The position numbers and the translations under genes are program-made. The notes under the pieces were generated by a model. The model did no database searches. It was not told the origin of the DNA and worked only from the letters and a program-made list of their open reading frames with translations. A stretch of DNA of 12,249 bases from Chloroflexi bacterium CG23_combo_of_CG06-09_8_20_14_all_45_10 (lineage in GTDB: Bacteria > Chloroflexota > Dehalococcoidia > GIF9 > AB-539-J10): positions 1 through 12,249 of the forward strand of contig PCSL01000065.1 in assembly GCA_002772325.1 (NCBI GenBank), in the 5' to 3' direction. Positions 1 through 6,572 of the stretch are shown piece after piece. Numbering within the stretch: the stretch's first letter is position 1; each line of letters starts with the position of its first letter.

Positions 1-2
1 CA

Positions 3-239
3 GAGATACCTGATAAGCAAAAGGCACTCGGCGAAATCCGCAGGGTTTTGAAGAAAGAAGGGTCATTAACGCTAGCTGAGGGGTTGATTGACCCTGACTA
101 TCGTTTGCGTAAAACAGAGATTGGTTGGTGTAGAGACGCTGGCTTTGAATTAGTAGAAAGCCATGGCAGCAGCTTTTTCTACGTGCTTACATTCAAGGTT
201 AGCCAAGAAGACTTAATGACTAAGAGCTACATTTCCTAG
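3..239 (+). CDS. Class I SAM-dependent methyltransferase, C-terminal part (5' end outside window)
   Basis: Only the last 78 codons are present; the reading frame is open to the left edge, so the TTG at 48 is an internal codon rather than a start. The visible text begins EIPDKQKALGEIRRVLKKEG. This matches the post-motif III segment of Methyltransf_11/UbiE-like enzymes, where a helix ending in 'ALxEIxRVLKPGG' leads into a beta strand. It continues with a DPDYRLRKTE segment, an AGFE turn and a closing FFYVLTF strand, the usual end of small-molecule or lipid methyltransferases of this group. The SAM-binding GxGxG loop lies outside the window, so the substrate cannot be judged. In this copy KKEG replaces the common KPGG. 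The stop is TAG, and a weak hairpin follows about 20 bases later. The family call is fairly secure; a specific function is not. Confidence 0.75.
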   Translation, partial: EIPDKQKALGEIRRVLKKEGSLTLAEGLIDPDYRLRKTEIGWCRDAGFELVESHGSSFFYVLTFKVSQEDLMTKSYIS

Positions 240-260
240 AAAGATGGAAGGGTATCAGCC

Positions 261-290
261 AAAAACCTAAACCTCTGAAGGTTTTTCTCG
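261..290 (+). terminator. Possible weak intrinsic terminator after the methyltransferase gene
   Basis: AAAAACCT (261-268) can pair with AGGTTTTT (279-286). Because AAACCT is repeated, a tighter alternative pairs AAACCT (269-274) with AGGTTT (279-284) around a CTGA loop. The T run is part of the 3' arm and continues as TTTCTCGTTT. The stem is short and AT-rich, so termination is likely to be inefficient. Its place between two same-strand genes fits a terminator. Confidence 0.35.
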
Positions 291-297
291 TTTATAG

Positions 298-306
298 TGT
301 TAAAAT
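298..306 (+). promoter_or_regulatory. Candidate extended -10 promoter for the DUF4349 gene
   Basis: TG at 298-299, one base, then TAAAAT at 301-306 makes an extended -10 element. No convincing -35 lies 16-18 bases upstream. A start near 313 would give a leader of about 50 nt that contains the strong AAGGAGG Shine-Dalgarno at 350-356, seven bases before the ATG at 364. Confidence 0.3.
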
Positions 307-363
307 GGAGAAAGATGCTCAAAATTTGCAAAGGGCCGAGATTGCTATTAAGGAGGCGGACAA

Positions 364-1212
364 ATGAATAAGCTGCTCAAATTTTCATTGCCCCCGCTGC
401 TAATTTTGGGGCTAATGCTAACCAGCGCTTGCGCACCAGCAGGTGCCCCACCGCCGATGCCACCAGAAATACCAGCACCAACGCCGGCACCAGCACCTCC
501 TGAAGAATTTCGTGATGAGGATAAAGAATACCCGAGCACGGTTGTGCCTGGCGAGCCAGCCGTAGAGCGTAAAATCATAAAAACAGGCTATATAACTTTG
601 GAGGTGGAGGATGTAGCCGAGACCATAGGTAAGGTTGCTGAAGTAGCTGATGCGCTGGGTGGCTATGTGGTTTCCTCACATAAGTATGAAGAGGAAAGGG
701 GAATCTCAGGCAGTGTTACTATCCGAGTCCCTGCTGACAGATTTGACGAAGCCTTCGACAGGCTCCATCAACTGGCGATAAATGTACCCTACGAGAGCAC
801 AGAGGCAAGGGACGTGACTGAAGAGTATGTTGACCTGCAAGCTCGGTTACACAACCTTGAGGCAACTGAGGCTCAGTATTTGGCATTGCTGGAGAAGGCA
901 ACAACAGTAGAGGAGATGCTAAAGGTACAGCAGGCGCTTTCCGATGTGCGAGGGGAAATTGAACGAATTGAAGGTCGAATAAAGTACCTGGAGCGCACCT
1001 CAGATATGGCGCTTATTGAGGTAACCCTGAAGGAGACCAAGGGGTTGGCTGAACCCTGGAGTCCCTCTGATGCCCTCAAATCGGCGGTGCGTGGTCTGAC
1101 TACCTTCGGAAGGGGGCTGGCTACTGGATTCATCTGGCTTGGCGTTTTCTGCTGGGTCTGGATTCCCATCCTAGTGTTCTGGCTCAGGCGGAGACGCAGA
1201 AGTAAGGTCTAA
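364..1212 (+). CDS. DUF4349-domain membrane-anchored lipoprotein
   Basis: The 282-residue product has a signal segment (residues 1-22) ending in LTSAC, so Cys23 is a plausible lipidation site, although Thr at -3 is a weak lipobox. A Pro/Ala-rich linker (about 24-47) follows, then a DUF4349 domain (about 68-275). Recognisable pieces are the ERKIIKTGYITLEV strand, the VTIRVPADRFDEAFDRL segment, DVTEEYVDLQARLHNLEATE, and a Glu/Leu-rich helical stretch (about 155-210) likely to form a coiled coil. A C-terminal membrane helix (about 253-274) ends in RRRRR, placing the tail in the cytoplasm, so the bulk of the protein should be extracytoplasmic. The start is fixed by AAGGAGG seven bases upstream. 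The family's function is unknown; envelope stress or surface roles are only guesses. An antisense ORF over the proline-rich region is a composition artefact. Confidence 0.88.
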   Translation: MNKLLKFSLPPLLILGLMLTSACAPAGAPPPMPPEIPAPTPAPAPPEEFRDEDKEYPSTVVPGEPAVERKIIKTGYITLEVEDVAETIGKVAEVADALGGYVVSSHKYEEERGISGSVTIRVPADRFDEAFDRLHQLAINVPYESTEARDVTEEYVDLQARLHNLEATEAQYLALLEKATTVEEMLKVQQALSDVRGEIERIEGRIKYLERTSDMALIEVTLKETKGLAEPWSPSDALKSAVRGLTTFGRGLATGFIWLGVFCWVWIPILVFWLRRRRRSKV

Positions 1213-1216
1213 TTTC

Positions 1217-1242
1217 GGGATAAAAGCCACGGAGGCTATCCC
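1217..1242 (+). other. Hairpin just after the DUF4349 stop codon, no T-tract
   Basis: GGGATA (1217-1222) pairs with TATCCC (1237-1242), and GCC with GGC inside, with a 3-base bulge and a 5-base loop. It starts five bases after the stop. No T run follows, so it is not a canonical intrinsic terminator; it could protect the mRNA 3' end or assist Rho-dependent ending. Confidence 0.4.
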
Positions 1243-1255
1243 ATCGCTCATCTGC

Positions 1256-1430
1256 CATTCTGAGGAAGCACTTCGGCTTCGCTCAGTATAAACTCCGCGA
1301 CTGAAGAATCCCGCTTAGGGCAGGTCCGGCGAAGAACCCTTCATCATGCTCAGGGCGGCGTCTAGAGACCCTTCGCTAGCCTCTTCCTCTTCACTTTGTT
1401 CAGAGTCAGAGCTTCGGCTCAGGGTGACAC
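1256..1430. repeat. Mosaic of degenerate dispersed-repeat fragments with inverted ends
   Basis: This non-coding stretch is built from pieces of one repeat type. A left piece with CATTCTGAGGAAGC and CGACTGAAGAATCC covers 1256-1311. A middle piece, CCCTTCATCATGCTCAGGG, lies at 1338-1356. A right piece, GACCCTTCGCT plus GCTTCGGCTCAGGGTGACAC, covers 1368-1430. The right end is roughly the reverse complement of the left end. A local hairpin pairs CTGAGGAAGC (from 1260) with GCTTCGCTCAG (to 1286), with one bulged base. A related single copy lies at 3619-3645. It resembles miniature palindromic intergenic elements; no coding capacity is visible. Confidence 0.6.
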
Positions 1431-1443
1431 TAATTACCTTCTA

Positions 1444-1472
1444 TTGTTTTGCCTGAATAGCTTTGCTATGAT
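1444..1472 (+). promoter_or_regulatory. Candidate promoter for the deacetylase-family gene
   Basis: TTGTTT (1444-1449), a 17-base spacer, then TATGAT (1467-1472) preceded by TGC, i.e. an extended -10. The -35 is weak (3 of 6 matches) but the spacing is ideal. Transcription would begin near 1479, giving a leader of about 13 nt that still holds AGAGGTGA. Confidence 0.45.
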
Positions 1473-1491
1473 TGAGTAAGAGGTGACTTAT

Positions 1492-2541
1492 ATGAAAGCA
1501 GGCTTAGTTTATGACCCAATCTATCTGGAACATGATACCGGGAGTCATCCCGAGAATTCCCAGAGGCTGGTAGCTATAATGTCGCATTTAGAGAAGACGG
1601 GAACTAAAGAAAAACTTACCTGTCTGCCTCCGCACCCGGCATCAATAGAGGAGCTAGAAATGGTACACGCCCCAGAATATATCTCTCAGATTAAAAGCAG
1701 GGCAGCAGATGGCGGTGGTTGGCTAGATGCCGATACTGTAATGTGTCCCAAGTCCTATGAAGTAGCTTTATATGCTGTCGGTGGGGGTCTAACTGGTGTA
1801 GAAGCAGTGATGAAAGGGGAGGTGGATAGCGTGGTTGCTCTAGTTAGACCCCCGGGACACCATGCCCTTAGCAATCGAGCGATGGGGTTCTGCATTTTCA
1901 ACAATGTGGCTATCGCAGCTAAGTATGCCCTGGCTAACTTCAACCTCAGCCGTGTTCTTATTGTTGACTTTGACGTCCACCATGGCAATGGGACTCAGAA
2001 TACCTTTTATGCCGACTCTAAAGTCCTTTACTTTTCTACTCATGAATACCCATTTTACCCGGGGACAGGAGGTGTCAATGAAACCGGGATCGGAGAAGGA
2101 GAGGGAGCTACAGTTAATTTTCCCATGACTGCTGGCTGGGGCGATGAGGAATATTTAAGAGCTTTCAACGAGGTTTTGGTTCCCGTAGCCCGGAGATTCC
2201 AGCCACAGCTTATCCTCGTCTCCGCTGGCTTTGATCCTCACTGGGCTGATAGCATAGCTATGATGCAAGTAAGCGTTACTGGATTTGCTCAAATGGTGGC
2301 AATACTCAAGAAATTAGCTATCGAACTATGCCAGGGACACCTCGTTTTTACCCTGGAAGGTGGATATAACCCTCAGGTGGCTGCCTCTGCAGTAAGAGCC
2401 ACCTTCGATGTGCTCCTGGATAGCCCAGAGATAATTGACCCATTAGGGAAATCATCGGCAAGAAAACCCGGAGGATTTGAGGAGCATATTGAGAAGATAA
2501 AAAGGATACATCACCTATCTAAAGGAAATTCTAAATTCTAA
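1492..2541 (+). CDS. Class II histone deacetylase / acetylpolyamine amidohydrolase family protein
   Basis: The 349-residue protein spans one full arginase/deacetylase-fold domain. Zn2+-dependent catalysis is supported by the paired histidines of RPPGHHA (His123, His124), the DFDVHHGNGTQ motif with zinc ligands Asp161 and His163, the third ligand Asp248 in SAGFDPH, and the active-site Tyr292 in LEGGYN. Family enzymes hydrolyse acetyl-amide bonds on lysines, polyamines or small molecules; the bacterial substrate here is not evident. ATG 1492 is preferred over GTG 1483 because that GTG is itself part of the AGAGGTGA Shine-Dalgarno. The gene is monocistronic, with repeat-filled DNA on both sides. 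Its last codons and TAA stop are made of AAATTCT tandem-repeat units that belong to the downstream inverted repeat. The family call is very secure. Confidence 0.93.
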   Translation: MKAGLVYDPIYLEHDTGSHPENSQRLVAIMSHLEKTGTKEKLTCLPPHPASIEELEMVHAPEYISQIKSRAADGGGWLDADTVMCPKSYEVALYAVGGGLTGVEAVMKGEVDSVVALVRPPGHHALSNRAMGFCIFNNVAIAAKYALANFNLSRVLIVDFDVHHGNGTQNTFYADSKVLYFSTHEYPFYPGTGGVNETGIGEGEGATVNFPMTAGWGDEEYLRAFNEVLVPVARRFQPQLILVSAGFDPHWADSIAMMQVSVTGFAQMVAILKKLAIELCQGHLVFTLEGGYNPQVAASAVRATFDVLLDSPEIIDPLGKSSARKPGGFEEHIEKIKRIHHLSKGNSKF

Positions 2542-2654
2542 GCTCTAAATCCTAAACAAATCCCAAATTCAAATACCAAAACCCATTTTATTTTGAATTT
2601 TTGTCATTAGTGCTTTGATATTGTTTAGTATTTCGAATTTCGTGCTTAGGATTT
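2526..2654. repeat. AT-rich imperfect inverted repeat between convergent genes
   Basis: Three arm pairs can be read directly. AAATTCAAA at 2565-2573 pairs with TTTGAATTT at 2592-2600. CTAAACAA at 2552-2559 pairs with TTGTTTAG at 2621-2628. AAATCCTAA at 2547-2555 pairs with TTAGGATTT at 2646-2654; it shares bases with the second pair, so the arms are degenerate rather than one continuous stem. The left edge is a tandem AAATTCT x2 (2526-2539) lying inside the end of the deacetylase gene. It fills most of the gap between two converging genes and could act as a bidirectional terminator, although it looks like a dispersed palindromic element that landed there. Confidence 0.65.
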
Positions 2655-2688
2655 ATCATAAATTTTGCCTTTTAATTTTCTATGCTGG

Positions 2689-3615
2689 CTACTTAGCAAA
2701 GGGTAAAAGTTTGCTCCACTCCCCCTTCTCCCAAACTACCAAAAGCGGGCCAGCAATAAATAGGGAGCTATAAGTGCCAGCAAGTAAGCCAATAAGTAAT
2801 ACTAAGATGAAGTGATGGATTGTTGCTCCGCCAAAGAGGAAAAGGGCCAGGATAACACAGAGGGTAGTCAAGGAGGTATTCAGAGAACGCCCCAATGTCT
2901 CTATGATACTGGAGTTCACCGTCACAGCAAAATCAGGGCTAATACCCTTGGACATATTTTCCCGAATGCGGTCAAAAACAACCACGGTATTATTGATGCT
3001 GTAGCCTACAACTGCCAGCACTCCGGTGATAAACATAGCATCAACCTCTACATTGGCTACCTGACCCAAGATAGAGAAGATACCTACCACTATAAGCACG
3101 TTGTAAATTAAAGCGATAATGGCGCAGGTGCCCCAGCGAAATGGCTTGGGCATGCGACGAAAGGCCCAAGCGATATAGAGCAACATAGCCACAGCAGCTA
3201 TTATCATGGCGCTGCCAGCATTGCGAGCTGTTTCAGCAGCAACAGTTGGGGACATCTCAAGGGGAACAGAAATTTCCACATCCCTTTGGAAATTCGCCTC
3301 TAGTCTATCCCTTAGTTCACTCACTTCTTCTAGGGAGATAAACTTCATGCGGACGAGGAAATCGCGGCTCTCCCTTTGAAATTGGATGATTGCTTCAGGA
3401 TGTCCGAAGTTTGTTACTTCCTGGCGTAATTGACTCTGAAACTGAGGTGACTCGCTCTGCTCCACTTTGGGAGTAAAATTGATAGTCATGGATGTACCAC
3501 CGGAGAAGTCAATCCCAGGCTGCAATTTAAAAACAGCCAGTGAGATTATGGCTACACCCATCACTATGGCTGAGATAAGGAAAAACCATTGTTTCTTGCC
3601 CACAAAGTCAATCAT
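2689..3615 (-). CDS. secF: Protein translocase subunit SecF
   Basis: SecF pairs with SecD in the membrane and uses the proton gradient to pull proteins out of SecYEG on the outer face. The 308 residues give the expected order: TM1 (about 11-30), the signature GIDFSGGTSM (34-43), an extracytoplasmic P-domain (about 45-130), then five membrane segments (about 134-150, 163-183, 193-213, 247-262 and 268-293). The conserved VGYSINNTVVVFDRIREN stretch (203-220) holds the Asp of the family's proton-relay region. The length is normal for a stand-alone SecF. The ATG is 10 bases after the secD stop, and the intervening bases belong to a repeat remnant. The only ribosome-site candidate is GGAG, about 13 bases back, inside secD, so translation is probably coupled to secD. 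Confidence 0.96.
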   Translation of the reverse strand: MIDFVGKKQWFFLISAIVMGVAIISLAVFKLQPGIDFSGGTSMTINFTPKVEQSESPQFQSQLRQEVTNFGHPEAIIQFQRESRDFLVRMKFISLEEVSELRDRLEANFQRDVEISVPLEMSPTVAAETARNAGSAMIIAAVAMLLYIAWAFRRMPKPFRWGTCAIIALIYNVLIVVGIFSILGQVANVEVDAMFITGVLAVVGYSINNTVVVFDRIRENMSKGISPDFAVTVNSSIIETLGRSLNTSLTTLCVILALFLFGGATIHHFILVLLIGLLAGTYSSLFIAGPLLVVWEKGEWSKLLPFAK

Positions 3616-3618
3616 GTT

Positions 3619-3645
3619 AGATTCTTCACTCCGTTCGGAATGACA
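3619..3645. repeat. Dispersed-repeat remnant at the secD/secF junction
   Basis: On the + strand the stretch reads AGATTCTTCACTCCG followed by TTCGGAATGACA, the same type of sequence as the pieces at 1256-1430 (GAAGAATC and CTCAGGGTGACAC). It overlaps the last six sense codons and stop of secD and fills the secF leader. Confidence 0.6.
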
Positions 3646-4978
3646 TTACTCCATAAGCTGCTAGATTGGTGACCAGCCGGCTGCCCACAAGGAGACGCAG
3701 GAAGGTTCGAGTGATAACGATAGCGGTGAACATAGATAGAGCCACACCGATAAACAGGGTTATGGCAAAGCCGCTAACCATGGAGGCGTGAAATGTGCCA
3801 CTGGTACCAAGCCAAATAAGGATGGCACAAGCAATAAAGGTAGTGATATTGCTATCGCGGATGGCTGTCCAGGCACGATTGAATCCAGCCTCTACCGCGG
3901 CGCCTAAAGTGCGCCCAGTTCTCAATTCATCCTTCATCCTCTCAAAGATAAGAATGTTGGCGTCCACAGCCATACCTAAAGATAAAATAGCGCCAGCGAT
4001 GCCAGACAAAGTCAGAGTTATAGGAAAGGCATTGAAGATAGTTAAAAGGAAGACGCCATAAATCCCAAGGCTGATACAGGCTATTAAACCGGGTAAGCGA
4101 TAGTAAAGAAGCATAAATAGGAGAAGCAATATAATTCCGATTATCGCTGCCTGCTTGCTTTTCTGAATCGAATCAGCACCCAGGGTAGGGTCTACATTCT
4201 CCTGTCCAATAATCGTCAAAGGAACATCCAGAGCACCGGAGTTAAGCTGGATCGCCAGATTTTCCGCTTCGCCTATGGTGAAATTACCTTCGATTTGCCC
4301 CGGTGTCCCCGCTCTGATTATGCTCTGGACTATGGGGGCTGAGATAATCTCATTGTCTAGAAAAATAGCCAATGGCTTATACAAGTTCCGCTCGGTTATC
4401 TTCTCGAAGAGGTATCCTCCCTCGCTATCCCATTCGATAACGACTACCGGCCCTTGATAAGGGTCTATATCTCGGCGGGCGAGCTTTAGATATTCACCCG
4501 TGAGTTCTCTCTCTTTGCCATCCCTTCCCTCCGCTTTGGCCGGTTCTTCCTGAAACACCCAATTCCCTTTATCATCAAGCACCGGGTTGCCGTCAGCATC
4601 TAGCTTCTGCTCTCTAAAGTCAAGCAAAGCCGTCTTCCCAATAAGACTAATCGCCTCACTAATATCTTCCACTCCTGGTAGCTGAACTAATATTCGGTCA
4701 GTGCCTTGCTTCTGAATTACAGGCTCAGCGGCACCATATAGATTAACTCTCCGCTGGATTTTCTCTATCACCGATGCCATAGCTTCTGCATCAGTGACGG
4801 AAGGGTCTTTCTTAGATAAATCAGCCTTATAGAGCAACTGGCTGCCACCCTTAAGGTCAAGACCAAGCGTTAGCCCATTTGAACCAAGTAACTTTGTATT
4901 TACGGGCACTATTGACCACAGGGCGAAACCAAATAGTATCAGGATAAAGATGAGCAAGTAGATATTCTTCTTTTTCAA
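3626..4978 (-). CDS. secD: Protein translocase subunit SecD
   Basis: This is the SecF partner in the SecDF export motor. The 450-residue product has TM1 (about 6-24), the GLDLKGGS signature (39-46) and a large extracytoplasmic P1 region (about 47-265). The latter contains IEKIQRRVNLYGAAEP and the FLDNEIISAP strand. Five further membrane segments follow (about 277-294, 298-317, 323-340, 377-391 and 401-425), with VDANILIFERMKDELRTG (338-355) carrying the conserved membrane Asp. The start is TTG at 4978. It follows the TAA of the upstream gene directly and in the same frame, so no longer N-terminus is possible, and the Lys-rich start before TM1 is typical. A weak AGG precedes it, suggesting coupled translation. 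The last six residues, MSFRTE, are encoded by a repeat remnant. No yajC is seen nearby. Confidence 0.96.
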   Translation of the reverse strand: MKKKNIYLLIFILILFGFALWSIVPVNTKLLGSNGLTLGLDLKGGSQLLYKADLSKKDPSVTDAEAMASVIEKIQRRVNLYGAAEPVIQKQGTDRILVQLPGVEDISEAISLIGKTALLDFREQKLDADGNPVLDDKGNWVFQEEPAKAEGRDGKERELTGEYLKLARRDIDPYQGPVVVIEWDSEGGYLFEKITERNLYKPLAIFLDNEIISAPIVQSIIRAGTPGQIEGNFTIGEAENLAIQLNSGALDVPLTIIGQENVDPTLGADSIQKSKQAAIIGIILLLLFMLLYYRLPGLIACISLGIYGVFLLTIFNAFPITLTLSGIAGAILSLGMAVDANILIFERMKDELRTGRTLGAAVEAGFNRAWTAIRDSNITTFIACAILIWLGTSGTFHASMVSGFAITLFIGVALSMFTAIVITRTFLRLLVGSRLVTNLAAYGVMSFRTE

Positions 4979-6475
4979 TTACCTGGCCTTACACCGCATT
5001 TGTTGCTTATTTAATTCCCGACGTACTAGAGCTAATGCTCCTTCCCTGGTAGTTAGCTCGCCACTGGCTCGGGCTTCAGCTACCAGGGCTAGAAGCTTGC
5101 CAATCAGTGGCCCGGGAGTTAAGCCTAAGATATTTATTAAGTCATGTCCATTGACTAATTTAACTGGCAAGACCTTCGCTTGCTGTTTTTCATGCTCTGT
5201 CAATATATAGTTCATCAACTGACAGTGCTCTCTCCATTCCTCCATACTCACCAGAGGTCCACGACTGGCTAGATAATCGGCTAAAGCTAAAAACAGAATG
5301 TCAATGCCAGCATCATCAGTATCTCGGAAATAGCGATAGATTGCCCGCTGGGTAGGTAATTCCCTGCTACGGCTCATTTGAACTGGGCGGAGGTGATGGT
5401 AGATAAGGCTTTTTACCAGACTTATTTCCTTATTGCTAAATCGCAACCTGCCCAGAATGGCTGCTGCCATATCGGCACCCTGCCTAGTATGGCCATAAAA
5501 GCGCGCTCTGCCCGCATTGTTAACGGACTTCGTCCTAGGCTTGGCGATATCATGGAATAGCCCACTTAATTTAAGTAAAGCTTTACGAGTGCTACCCTTG
5601 GAAACTTCTTGGGATAGGTGCTGGGCTATAGCATCTGACCACGGGACGGTAGTCAACATATCCTCATTGCTATATTCCCAGTCATCTTCCCTGAGCAAGA
5701 ATTCTACCGTAGCCACTGTCTGAAGAGAATGGTCAAAAACATCCCAGAAATGTACTGTTGGCTGTTCCACGCCTTTGCTCTCTGCTAGTTCGGGGATTAG
5801 GGGCAGAAGCAAGCTAATATCATCTAAGTAACGCAAATAGTGGGCCGCTCGAGGCAAACTGAGCAATCGGAGCAATTCTTCCCTAACTCTCTCGCCGGGG
5901 ACTTTGGTGATGGATTGAGAATAGTGACGAATTAAGCTTTCCGTCTTCATCTCTATAGTAAAGCCAAGCTCAGCAGCTAGGCGTACTGCCCTTAATAGCC
6001 TGGCGGCATCAGCCTCAAATATTTGCTCGCTTACCGCCCGCACTGCTCTACTGCTTAAATCTTCCTTTCCAGAAAAGGGATCGATTAGCTTGACCTCCAT
6101 ATCCGCTCCTAACTGGCCAAGCTCAACAGCCATAGCGTTTATGGTGAAATCGCGGCGGGCAAGGTCAGATTCAACGTTCCCCAAAAAAGAGGAAAAATCA
6201 AGGTGCCATTGCTGCCCTTCTTCAACCACCACTACCCTGGCTATATTATTTACCTCATCAAGCAACACAAACTTGCCACCAAGGCTTTTAGCCACCTCCT
6301 CAGCTATATTCAGAGCGTCTCCATCCACAGCGATATCAATATCGTTGGTTTGTTTACCCAGGAACCAATCGCGAATAAAGCCACCCACAATGTACCCCCG
6401 ATGCCCCTGGTGAGCCAACAAGCGGGATACCCTGGCCAGGATAGCAATTACATTGATTTGTTTCAGAGAGGACAT
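4979..6475 (-). CDS. cca: CCA-adding tRNA nucleotidyltransferase / poly(A) polymerase family, with HD domain
   Basis: The class II nucleotidyltransferase head (about 25-145) shows VGGFIRD (30-36), the metal-binding NDIDIAV (Asp45, Asp47), and RRDFTINAMAV (107-117). IFEADAARLLRAVRLAAELGF (152-172) corresponds to the EDxxR-type base-selecting region and the start of the RNA-binding helices. An HD phosphohydrolase domain follows, with His308-Asp309 in FHDIAKPR, GH at 328-329 and HHLRP at 360-364. The C-terminus (about 440-485) has the GLTPGPLIGKLLxLVxEA motif common in these enzymes. At 498 residues it is a long, HD-containing form. It should add CCA, or only A or C, to tRNA 3' ends; sequence alone does not separate these or exclude a poly(A) polymerase. 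It heads the cca-secD-secF unit, and its promoter suggests a leaderless start. Confidence 0.9.
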   Translation of the reverse strand: MSSLKQINVIAILARVSRLLAHQGHRGYIVGGFIRDWFLGKQTNDIDIAVDGDALNIAEEVAKSLGGKFVLLDEVNNIARVVVVEEGQQWHLDFSSFLGNVESDLARRDFTINAMAVELGQLGADMEVKLIDPFSGKEDLSSRAVRAVSEQIFEADAARLLRAVRLAAELGFTIEMKTESLIRHYSQSITKVPGERVREELLRLLSLPRAAHYLRYLDDISLLLPLIPELAESKGVEQPTVHFWDVFDHSLQTVATVEFLLREDDWEYSNEDMLTTVPWSDAIAQHLSQEVSKGSTRKALLKLSGLFHDIAKPRTKSVNNAGRARFYGHTRQGADMAAAILGRLRFSNKEISLVKSLIYHHLRPVQMSRSRELPTQRAIYRYFRDTDDAGIDILFLALADYLASRGPLVSMEEWREHCQLMNYILTEHEKQQAKVLPVKLVNGHDLINILGLTPGPLIGKLLALVAEARASGELTTREGALALVRRELNKQQMRCKAR

Positions 6476-6482
6476 CTCGCCA

Positions 6483-6512
6483 ATTATAGTTTGAGGCAGA
6501 GCTCATTGTAAA
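6483..6512 (-). promoter_or_regulatory. Strong promoter for cca-secD-secF, predicted leaderless
   Basis: On the - strand: TTTACA (6507-6512), an 18-base spacer, TATAAT (6483-6488), then TGGCGAG and the ATG. Transcription should begin at the A or G just before the ATG or at the ATG itself. No usable Shine-Dalgarno is present. Confidence 0.65.
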
Positions 6513-6550
6513 GGTTGCTCAAATGGTTTCCTACTGGCTTACAGCTTAGG

Positions 6551-6572
6551 GGTGGCTAGTGCTTAGCCTACC
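6551..6572 (-). other. Hairpin over the mutL stop codon, no T-tract
   Basis: On the - strand GGTAGGCTA pairs with TAGCCACC, with one bulged A, around an AGCAC loop. The stem includes the mutL TAA. No T run follows, so it is at best a non-canonical terminator or an mRNA-stabilising end before the cca promoter. Confidence 0.4.

Noticed and set aside
48..239. Independent 63-residue protein starting at TTG 48
   Set aside because: The frame is open to the window edge and the upstream residues continue the methyltransferase motif, so it is a gene fragment cut by the window.
348..578. Antisense ORF rich in Gly/Ala/Ser opposite the DUF4349 gene
   Set aside because: It is the reverse reading of the proline-rich linker; no ribosome site and no recognisable domain.
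1256..1430. CRISPR-like array
   Set aside because: The pieces are degenerate, in both orientations and unevenly spaced; there are no regular spacers and no cas genes.
1483..1491. GTG at 1483 as the start of the deacetylase
   Set aside because: The GTG is part of the AGAGGTGA ribosome site that fits the ATG at 1492, and family proteins begin near the ATG.
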